A stretch of DNA of 40,377 nt. Origin: Nanobdellota archaeon. GTDB lineage: Archaea; Nanobdellota; Nanobdellia; Parvarchaeales; Parvarchaeaceae. The notes under the pieces were generated by a model that was not told the origin of the DNA, did no database searches, and saw nothing but the letters and a program-made list of their open reading frames with translations. Every line of letters begins with the position of its first letter. The first letter of the stretch is position 1. Where the stretch lies: the NCBI GenBank assembly GCA_021807085.1, contig JAKAPM010000007.1, forward strand, positions 1 to 40,377, given 5' to 3'. The position numbers and the translations under genes were made by a program. Positions 20,463 through 26,392 of the stretch are shown here, in pieces.

Positions 20463-21624
20463 GTTCGATTTCTATCAGCCTGTTTATCTTCTCCACTCTT
20501 TCTCCTCTATTGATTCCAACTTTTAAATACTTTGCGCCCAATCCCACCGCAAGATCCGATATTATCGGCACGCACGTTTCCTCCGATCTGTGTGATACTA
20601 CTTTCGTTATATTAAAGCTATCCGCGAGGTCGGAATACGCGCCCACGAGCTTAAGCAGCGCCACTTGGTTCGGTTTTATCAACGTTGAGTTTATGTTATC
20701 GTGCACTTTTTCGAGCCTCTCCGGCGTGGTCGCTGTTAGGTCGTCCCCTACTACCAATCCGTCGGTTTTTCCCATTATCTCGCCGTAATCTTCGGGGAGA
20801 GTCTGGTCCACAGGGTCCTCTATGTAATAAAGGTCGAACTCGTTGGCCAGCTTTACCGTAAGGTCAATCTGCTCGCCCTTTTCGAGCGTCTTCTTGCCGT
20901 ATATCGGTCTCCTGTAGGTATATCTGCCGTCTTTGTAAAACGTGGATGCCGCGAAATCTACACCCATCCTTATGTCGGACCCCGTTTCTTTTATCACGTT
21001 TTCCACGGCTTTGCGGACGGTCTTTAGAGACTCGTAATTATCGAGTCCGCTGACGAATCCACCTTCTGGGTCTACACCCCCTATAAAGCTGGACGTCGTC
21101 TTCTCCAAGAGGTCCTTTACCTCCTTGTACACTTTTATCGTGTCGTTTATGCTCGACGTGGAGCTGTCTGACAGGGTGGCGACGAGTATTTCCTGGATAT
21201 CCATCCCGAGTCCCGAGGCATGCAGACCTCCTCCTATCATCTTGCAGACCGGTATTACCGTCTCCTTCTTTCCGAAGAGCTGGTAAGGAGACTTGTGGAG
21301 GCTGTTGCTGAGTGCGTACAGCAGGGCGTAGGAAAGCGACAGCGACGGTCCGCCGATGAAATTTTTTGGCATGCTGTCCTCTATCGCGTATATGTCCTGG
21401 AGAGCCTCTATCTTTCTGTTCTTCAATCCCTTTAGGAAGGAAGCGAACGACTGCAGTTCCTTGTCTATACTCTCCCCGAACTGGTTTACCTCGTACATGC
21501 TGTTGCTCTCGCCGGCTGGTGAAGAGCCCCTGAATACACCGTTCTCGGTTTCGATTTCCACCTCCGCGGTTGAGTTTGAGTTTGCGTTCAGTATCTTCAG
21601 GACTGTTGCATCTCTTATCTTCAT
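20452..21624 (-). CDS. eno: Enolase
   Basis: 390 residues (about 420-430 is usual), converting 2-phosphoglycerate to phosphoenolpyruvate. Motifs: 'GVFRGSSPAGES' (substrate loop), 'MRMGVDFAASTFY' region, metal-binding 'YYIEDPVDQTLPEDY', 'GLVVGDDLTAT', and the C-terminal active-site segment 'TLIKPNQVALL' with 'VVSHRSEETCVPIISDLAVG'. It ends 'GERVEKINRLIEIE', as in all archaeal enolases. The shortness seems due to trimmed loops, not truncation. It heads the long operon eno-rps2-DUF192-asnB-like-rnj. Confidence 0.95.
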   Translation of the reverse strand: MKIRDATVLKILNANSNSTAEVEIETENGVFRGSSPAGESNSMYEVNQFGESIDKELQSFASFLKGLKNRKIEALQDIYAIEDSMPKNFIGGPSLSLSYALLYALSNSLHKSPYQLFGKKETVIPVCKMIGGGLHASGLGMDIQEILVATLSDSSTSSINDTIKVYKEVKDLLEKTTSSFIGGVDPEGGFVSGLDNYESLKTVRKAVENVIKETGSDIRMGVDFAASTFYKDGRYTYRRPIYGKKTLEKGEQIDLTVKLANEFDLYYIEDPVDQTLPEDYGEIMGKTDGLVVGDDLTATTPERLEKVHDNINSTLIKPNQVALLKLVGAYSDLADSFNITKVVSHRSEETCVPIISDLAVGLGAKYLKVGINRGERVEKINRLIEIEHGI

Positions 21625-21716
21625 ATCCTAATCAGTAGCCGAAATTATTTAAGCTTTGGAGACGCAGCGGACGGCCGTGTAGCTACATTTATTAATAACC
21701 CGTTTGTTAGTTAGAT

Positions 21717-22193
21717 ATGGTGAAAAATCGGCAAATCTACGTAGTAATAGGCACGGCCGTTCTGCTCGTCGCTCTATTTGTATCTGCGCCATACTTCTCG
21801 AACGCACCAGCAGCGAATCTCGCGCAGGCCACAGTATGTCAGCCGGTTAATTTCTCGGTGTCCTCACCGAACAATGTGGCGGCACCTATCGGTACCAACA
21901 CTTTCATAAACCTGATAGTCAACAACACTGGCAAGTCCACTTATACGTTATCGCTGTCGGCAGCGAAGAGTGCCGGCGCACCCTTCACCCTGCAGACAGC
22001 CAAGGCAATCGTGCAGAGTCCGGGTCAGAACAATTACACCCAAATCGGTGTGTACTCTCCGACAATCCTTGGAAACTATTCGGTGTCTGTGAATGTAACC
22101 GCACAGTACGCGAATTGCGCCGTTAAATCCCGGCTTTTGACAGTAGGAATCCGCGTTGTCAACGGGACGGCGGCTAAAAACGGTTCCGTTTGA
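21717..22193 (+). CDS. Membrane-anchored extracellular protein with Ig-like domain
   Basis: 158 residues. The N-terminus has positive residues (MVKNRQ) and one hydrophobic segment (about residues 8-26, 'VVIGTAVLLVALFVSAPYF'), then an all-beta exterior domain rich in Asn/Ser/Thr/Val with several N-glycosylation sequons ('NFSV', 'NNTGKS', 'NYSV', 'NVTA'). Two cysteines (in 'ATVCQPVN' and 'YANCAVK') could form a disulfide. The pattern 'G..t.i.l.V.NtG.s.ytl' is that of a transglutaminase/CARDB-like Ig fold. Role unknown. It is followed directly by the OB-fold gene. Confidence 0.7.
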   Translation: MVKNRQIYVVIGTAVLLVALFVSAPYFSNAPAANLAQATVCQPVNFSVSSPNNVAAPIGTNTFINLIVNNTGKSTYTLSLSAAKSAGAPFTLQTAKAIVQSPGQNNYTQIGVYSPTILGNYSVSVNVTAQYANCAVKSRLLTVGIRVVNGTAAKNGSV

Positions 22194-22195
22194 CG

Positions 22196-22531
22196 ATGGA
22201 AAGTAAGGTGATAGCCGACAAATCGCTCGGCGATATAACCGCCGAGGATACGCGCGTGAGGTTCGTTGGCAAAGTCGAGAAAATAGACGACATAGGGATG
22301 TTCGATGTGTCCGAGGGGGACAAAAAAGTGACTTGTCTTCCCCCCGTTTCCGTCAAGCCTAACATAGGTAAAGGGGACTTCGTGCTCGTTACAGGGCGGG
22401 TCGCACTTGGGGATTCAAAGGAAGATTTTGAGGTAAGAACTGATTCCGTGCGCAAAATAAGCGGCGAAGAGCGCGATAATTACAACAAGTATTTAAAGAT
22501 TAGGAGCGAACTATTAAATAATGGAAGTTGA
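22196..22531 (+). CDS. Single OB-fold protein upstream of pcna
   Basis: 111 residues from the ATG at 22196 (MESKVIADKSLGDIT...), 3 nt after the stop of the preceding gene; a TTG two codons earlier is less likely. The pattern 'TRVRFVGKVEKIDDIGMFDV', 'KKVTCLPPV', 'IGKGDFVLVTGRVALG' is that of an OB-fold nucleic-acid-binding domain (RPA/Stn1-like strand order), with a helical tail. It overlaps pcna by 11 nt, which suggests a role in replication or repair. It has no zinc finger, unlike many archaeal RPAs. Confidence 0.7.
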   Translation: MESKVIADKSLGDITAEDTRVRFVGKVEKIDDIGMFDVSEGDKKVTCLPPVSVKPNIGKGDFVLVTGRVALGDSKEDFEVRTDSVRKISGEERDNYNKYLKIRSELLNNGS

Positions 22532-23264
22532 GTTCAAAGACGTCGAATTCTTCAAAAGAATGATGGACGTCATAGGCAACTTAATGTCCGATGTTTCGCT
22601 GGATTTCGACCAAGAAGGCTTCACCATAAAGGCAATGGATCCGGCCAACATAGCGATGATACTCTTCGAGGGTACGAAAACCCTGTTCTCCGCCTTCAAT
22701 GTGGAAAAAGAGACGAAACTATCCGTATCGCTCGACGACCTCAACAGCATACTGAAGATGATGAAAAAAGAGGATAAAGCCAAGTTCAAGGACTCGAAAA
22801 ACAAGCTCGAGATAGACATAAAGGGCAAGTCCAGGCTTCACTTCTCCATACCTTTGATAGACGAGAATTATACCGCACAGAAAGTGCCACAGCTCAACTT
22901 CACTGCCGAAGCGTCCCTAGTGAGCTCTGCTCTGAAAGAATCCATAAAAGCCGCCAGCCTGGTGGATGACTCGATATATTTCACAGTGGATGGCACGCGG
23001 CTCATGCTGAGTTCGAGAAGCGAGGAGAAGGATTTCTCCCAAGAGATATCTATGAACGAGAACAAGGAGCTGCTGAACATAAAAGCCGACGGAATGACCA
23101 GGGCGAAATACTCGATAGACTATCTGACCAAGTTCCTTAACGTCGCGGACCAAGACAGGCCTGTCAAGGTGCTGTTCTCAAACAATTATCCTCTGCGGCT
23201 GGACTACGAGCTTATAAACAAGGACGCGGTCCTATCTTTCATACTCGCAAACAGGCTCGAATAA
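22521..23264 (+). CDS. pcn: DNA polymerase sliding clamp (PCNA)
   Basis: 247 residues, one trimeric-clamp subunit. Domain 1 has 'GFTIKAMDPANIAMILFEG' (family 'GI.iraMDpS.vALV'). Next are 'KLSVSLDDLNSILK', the interdomain connector around 'IPLIDENYTAQKVPQLNFTA', and domain 2 with 'DDSIYFTVDGTRLMLSS'. The C-terminus 'PLRLDYELINKDAVLSFILANRLE' is the standard 'PL.l.y.i...g.l.f.lAPRie' with APR replaced by ANR. Tethers PolD and other PIP-box proteins to DNA. Overlaps the OB-fold gene; ends 2 nt from the convergent nuclease gene. Confidence 0.96.
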   Translation: MEVEFKDVEFFKRMMDVIGNLMSDVSLDFDQEGFTIKAMDPANIAMILFEGTKTLFSAFNVEKETKLSVSLDDLNSILKMMKKEDKAKFKDSKNKLEIDIKGKSRLHFSIPLIDENYTAQKVPQLNFTAEASLVSSALKESIKAASLVDDSIYFTVDGTRLMLSSRSEEKDFSQEISMNENKELLNIKADGMTRAKYSIDYLTKFLNVADQDRPVKVLFSNNYPLRLDYELINKDAVLSFILANRLE

Positions 23265-23266
23265 TC

Positions 23267-23698
23267 TCAGAGTATCCCTTTGAACGACAAAAGCTCGCTC
23301 TCGTAGACTGGAAGGTTTGACAACAGCTCGTTAAGACTGTTTATGTCTACTGCCAGTATCTTTCCAACCCCCTCTTTGTGATTTATGAGCGAACTAGTCC
23401 TGTACTTCGTCACGAGCAGCGCTACGTTGTTCTTCCACGCGAACGAGGCGTTGGTCTCGACGTAGTTTTTCATCCTCGCAACTTGTTCTATCATGAAATT
23501 CTCTTCCTTCGACGGTGGTATGTAGAAGTGGTCCTTGCAGTCGACGAAGAATGCGCGAACTCTGTTGAACGCTATCAAGTCTATCTGGTACCTCCGGGTG
23601 GTCTTGAAGTTGACGTTCCTCATTATATCGTATCCTAACTCCTCGAAGATATCACCCGTCCTTTCCTCAAATTCACGCCATTCTGGCCGTTCCTGCAT
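23267..23698 (-). CDS. PD-(D/E)xK nuclease-like protein
   Basis: 143 residues from the ATG at 23698 (MQERPEWREFEERTGDIFEE). A longer frame runs into tRNA-Gly and is rejected; a TATA-like TATTTAATAATA (about 23719-23730) is placed for the 23698 start. The nuclease core is visible: helix 'FEERTGDIFEELGYDIMRNV', then 'QIDLIAFNRVRAFFVDCKDH' with the D...(D/E)xK-type D and DCK. Similar to Mrr/Hjc-like or restriction-endonuclease-like proteins of unknown target. It lacks a DNA-methylase partner nearby, so repair is more likely than restriction. Confidence 0.72.
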   Translation of the reverse strand: MQERPEWREFEERTGDIFEELGYDIMRNVNFKTTRRYQIDLIAFNRVRAFFVDCKDHFYIPPSKEENFMIEQVARMKNYVETNASFAWKNNVALLVTKYRTSSLINHKEGVGKILAVDINSLNELLSNLPVYESELLSFKGIL

Positions 23699-23737
23699 AT
23701 TTTTATATTGTGCGGTAACTATTATTAAATACATCAC

Positions 23738-23808
23738 GCACCGGTAGTCCAGTGGTAAGACACTACCCTGCCACGGTGGAGACCCGGGTCCGAATCCCGG
23801 CCGGTGCA
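23738..23808 (+). tRNA. tRNA-Gly (anticodon GCC)
   Basis: Acceptor GCACCGG/CCGGTGC fully paired, D-arm GTCC...GAC, anticodon stem CTACC/GGTGG (one T-G pair) with loop CTGCCAC (anticodon GCC, 23770-23772), T-arm CCGGG TCCGAAT CCCGG, discriminator A23808. No intron, no CCA. TTTTATATTG (23701-23710) about 32 nt upstream is the likely TATA element; it interleaves with the promoter of the divergent nuclease gene. Confidence 0.96.
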
Positions 23809-23818
23809 TTTGTATTAT

Positions 23819-24048
23819 TTAAGTAAAAACTATGTTACTGTCATATGCCTGAATCCCAGCGGCGCGATTAATTCGCCTCTTGACTTGTCTAGTTGCCGGC
23901 GTGAGCAGTTCGTTTGTTTCGGGCACCGTGGCAAACTTCAGCAACTCGAGTTCCATGTCGATACCGCACTCCCCCTTTCGACAAGATAGAGTCCAACGTC
24001 GTATTTGTGCCCCCATAAAAGCGATGTTACCTCGTCGTATGCGGTCAC
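23819..24048 (-). pseudogene. Frameshifted small ORF after the membrane-protein gene
   Basis: A GTG at 24048 overlaps the stop of the upstream gene (GTGA) and opens a frame reading VTAYDEVTSLLWGHKYDVG, 'LYLVERG', which then goes out of frame at a run of five G (about 23972-23976) and stops at 23938-23940. Moving to the next frame at the G run continues smoothly as 'ECGIDMELELLKFATVPE', 'TNELLTPATRQVKRRINRA', ending at 23819. A six-G run would restore about 76 residues. So this is either a sequencing or assembly error, a decayed gene, or programmed slippage. No family recognised. Confidence 0.5.
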
Positions 24049-24380
24049 TGCTCTTTCTTTTTCAGCGGAGCATTTCTCGCGAACCTTTTTAGGTAGAACC
24101 AGTTAGATATGTTCCTTACCCATCTGATAATTATGTCTAACCCAATCAGCGACAGCGCCAGAAGCACTATCGACAGTACCAGGGTGATGTATATCCACGG
24201 TATGAACACGTCGGCGTAGTAGAATATTGCAGACAGCACAGCCGTCAAGCCGAGCCCAACTTCCAACCTGTACAGGTAAGTCAGTCCCACTCCAGCGATT
24301 ATGAATACTATGAATACGTAGAAAAAAAGAGGATTGTTTATGGACATTACGCCGATGACTGCAGACACAACATTGGTCAT
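24045..24380 (-). CDS. Small three-helix membrane protein downstream of pth2
   Basis: 111 residues from the ATG at 24380 (MTNVVSAVIGVMSINNP), which overlaps the pth2 stop (ATGA). The segments 'LFFYVFIVFIIAGVGLTYLY', 'GLGLTAVLSAIFYYADVFI' and 'WIYITLVLSIVLLALSLIGL' are three predicted membrane helices, followed by a basic cytoplasmic tail ending 'APLKKKEQ'. No family recognised. The tight coupling with pth2 is more likely economy than function. Confidence 0.7.
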   Translation of the reverse strand: MTNVVSAVIGVMSINNPLFFYVFIVFIIAGVGLTYLYRLEVGLGLTAVLSAIFYYADVFIPWIYITLVLSIVLLALSLIGLDIIIRWVRNISNWFYLKRFARNAPLKKKEQ

Positions 24381-24745
24381 AGCAGTTTGAGCTTCCCCGT
24401 AACCTTGTCGAGCTCGTTCTCGTAGTACGGCCCCACTCCTATCGCTGTTTCCGTGCCAGGGGTAACCTGCGTCTGTCCGGCATCCTTGACAACCTTGAAA
24501 GGCAGGCCGGCACTCCTGAGTTTTTTCTTGATGTCTTCGAACTCTTCCTCCCCTTTGGTTTTCAGGACTATCTTCGTCTCGCCTTCTTCCATCCACCTGT
24601 CCGCTATCTCGGGATACTTGGATGAAACCGCCATGAAAGCCATGAGGCTGGCATGGGACGCCTGTGCCACTACCTTCCCCCAACCCATATCCAGGTCCCT
24701 TCGTATTATGAGTACCTGCTTTAATTTTTTGGCTGAAGTTCTCAT
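24377..24745 (-). CDS. pth2: Peptidyl-tRNA hydrolase, archaeal type (Pth2)
   Basis: 122 residues from the ATG at 24745 (MRTSAKKLKQVLIIRRDL). Releases peptides from stalled peptidyl-tRNA. Family motifs: 'KQVLIIRRDLDMGWGKVVAQ', 'ASHASLMAF' (catalytic 'GK..AQ.sHA'), 'WMEEGETKIVLKTKGEEEF', 'AGLPFKVVKDAGQTQVTPGT' and 'TAIGVGPY'. An ATG eight codons upstream (24769) would lie inside the TATA box and is rejected. Shares a symmetric TATA box with the divergent Zn-ribbon gene. Confidence 0.95.
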   Translation of the reverse strand: MRTSAKKLKQVLIIRRDLDMGWGKVVAQASHASLMAFMAVSSKYPEIADRWMEEGETKIVLKTKGEEEFEDIKKKLRSAGLPFKVVKDAGQTQVTPGTETAIGVGPYYENELDKVTGKLKLL

Positions 24746-24767
24746 AATTAATGATATGTACAGAAAC

Positions 24768-24776
24768 ATATAAATA
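24768..24776. promoter_or_regulatory. TATA box equidistant from two divergent start codons
   Basis: ATATAAATA is centred exactly 27 nt from the pth2 ATG (24745, minus) and 27 nt from the Zn-ribbon ATG (24799, plus). No other TATA-like element lies in the 53-nt spacer, so a single box probably drives both leaderless transcripts. Confidence 0.6.
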
Positions 24777-24798
24777 GGACTCTATCCTAGATTAACAA

Positions 24799-24987
24799 AT
24801 GACAGATAAGAAACCGGCAGAAGCGACCGGCAATTTTTGCAACTCGTGCGGCAGGAACATAGCGGCGATAAAGAACTCTGTTACTTTCAAATGCCCGAAC
24901 TGTTCGTCGATGATATCAAGGTGTGGAAAATGCAGGAGCAGAAGTGTGCAGTACACCTGCAAAGTCTGCGGGTTTCTGGGGCCATAA
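24799..24987 (+). CDS. Zn-ribbon RNA-binding protein of the translation cluster
   Basis: 62 residues with four CxxC knuckles: 'NFCNSCGRN', 'FKCPNCSS', 'RCGKCRSRSVQYTCKVCG', ending 'FLGP'. This is the archaeal Zn-ribbon protein regularly encoded just before aEF-1beta and annotated as involved in translation. It binds two zinc ions by inference. The aEF-1beta gene begins 3 nt after its stop. Promoter shared with pth2. Confidence 0.88.
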   Translation: MTDKKPAEATGNFCNSCGRNIAAIKNSVTFKCPNCSSMISRCGKCRSRSVQYTCKVCGFLGP

Positions 24988-24990
24988 ATC

Positions 24991-25260
24991 ATGGCGAAGG
25001 TAGTTTTGAAGGTAAAGGCGTTGCCGAAGGACATAAATCGCAACGTTGATGAGCTGACTGCTGGCATAAAGGCTTTTTTGGGCAAGTACGGCGAGGTTTA
25101 CAATACTGAAGCGCAGCCGCTCGCTTTCGGGCTGACGGTCATAATGATAACGCTTATAGTCGACGAGGACCAAGGTACCACCAAGCTAGAAGACGGTTTC
25201 GCAGAGTTCAAGGATGCCAGTCTGAGCATAGTTGAACTGACTAGAGCCGCAGATTTCTAG
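24991..25260 (+). CDS. ef1b: Elongation factor 1-beta (aEF-1beta)
   Basis: 89 residues, the nucleotide-exchange factor for aEF-1alpha. Pattern matches the family: 'VVLKVKALPKDINRNVDELT', 'PLAFGLTVIMITLIVDEDQG', and the C-terminal 'VELTRAADF' (family 'v.RvdR..ef'). Small, alpha/beta, cytosolic. Its TAG overlaps the stop of the convergent DHH gene: the four bases CTAG at 25257-25260 provide both stops. Confidence 0.94.
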   Translation: MAKVVLKVKALPKDINRNVDELTAGIKAFLGKYGEVYNTEAQPLAFGLTVIMITLIVDEDQGTTKLEDGFAEFKDASLSIVELTRAADF

Positions 25261-26318
25261 GCGCTGCCCATCTGTTTAGCGACTTCTTCTATAAACAGTT
25301 TCTTGAACGCCTCCTTGTCTCTTGCGTTTATAGAGCCGCCCGACGCCTTATCGTGGCCACCACCTTCCCCCTTTATCTTCTTGAATATCTCGCGGAGGAT
25401 GTCCGGCAGTCTTATCTCGACGCCGTTGGCTCTTATATTTATTCTAACTAGCTTGTGGTTTATCTTGGTCATGAACACCAACACGCTACCATAGTATTTC
25501 TTCCTGAAACTGAGGGCTGTCACAAGCGTTGAGCCGTATCTTTTGTATTTTGGATCCATCTCGAAGAAGTAGATTATCCCATACTTCTCCTTTTTAGCCT
25601 CAAATTCGTCGTTCAGCTTCTTTAGCTCGCTGTTGACGGTGTTGTCGGCGGTTCTCAGTGTCTGATTCGACAGCAACGAAGCGAGAGAGCCACACAACAA
25701 TATTATACCTAGCGCCTCTTCTGCGCCGTTCCTCCCGTATAAGCTGGTCATCGAACCTATCATGCTCGCCGCTTCCCCGAAAGAGTTGTCGTACATGTAC
25801 TCGTCGCTTCCTAGCTTCACAGCGTACTTACCGGCCGTATCCTCCACGAATTCTCCGTTATCTTTTCCGCCCGAGTCTCCGACCAAGCCAACGGCCGAGA
25901 GCCAATCGTAGCCGCTTATGTAATCACCGAATATCTTATACACCAGTAGAGACGCGGGAGTGTACTTCATGTCGCCCCACATTTTCGGATTTATGTAGGC
26001 GAACCCTTCCGCGTTAATCGGCTCGTGGTGGTCTATCACGCACAGTTTCCTCCCGGAAAAGAGGCCGAAATATTTTTCCCTTAGCTGCATATCGCATATG
26101 AATACCGACCCGCTGCATTCGGACACATCCAGCGTCTCGAAATCCTCGTAGTTTGTGGGTCTGTACGATACGACCTTCTTTCCCAGCGTCTCCAGAACCT
26201 TGGTGAGCAGCGCCGCGCTGACTATCCCGTCCGTGTCCAAGTGGTACAAAATCGTGAAATCATCGTTATTTTTTGAGAAATCTATCACGTCCTCCATGGC
26301 TTTGTCTCTGTCCTTCAT
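25257..26318 (-). CDS. DHH-DHHA1 phosphoesterase, archaeal RecJ-like
   Basis: 353 residues. DHH domain motifs: 'LYHLDTDGIVSAALL' (D28-T-D30), 'VFICDMQLRE', 'LCVIDHHEPIN', 'SAVGLVGDSG'; DHHA1 motif 'GGGHDKASGGSI' near residue 320. This is the layout of archaeal RecJ-like proteins, which include the GINS-associated nuclease GAN and oligonucleotide phosphodiesterases. At 353 residues it is shorter than GAN (about 470) and lacks the OB-like insertion as far as I can see, so a role in single-strand DNA, RNA or nanoRNA degradation is open. Confidence 0.87.
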   Translation of the reverse strand: MKDRDKAMEDVIDFSKNNDDFTILYHLDTDGIVSAALLTKVLETLGKKVVSYRPTNYEDFETLDVSECSGSVFICDMQLREKYFGLFSGRKLCVIDHHEPINAEGFAYINPKMWGDMKYTPASLLVYKIFGDYISGYDWLSAVGLVGDSGGKDNGEFVEDTAGKYAVKLGSDEYMYDNSFGEAASMIGSMTSLYGRNGAEEALGIILLCGSLASLLSNQTLRTADNTVNSELKKLNDEFEAKKEKYGIIYFFEMDPKYKRYGSTLVTALSFRKKYYGSVLVFMTKINHKLVRINIRANGVEIRLPDILREIFKKIKGEGGGHDKASGGSINARDKEAFKKLFIEEVAKQMGSA

Positions 26319-26392
26319 TTGTGGTGCCTCTTTGCCTCTCTTTATACAAAACAGACCTGCTGTGTCTATAAATAAGTTAGCCGCGCCAGCCG

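Noticed and set aside
23699-23809. N-terminal extension of the nuclease gene through tRNA-Gly
   Set aside because: It is antisense to a perfect tRNA, and a TATA box lies between the tRNA and the chosen ATG.
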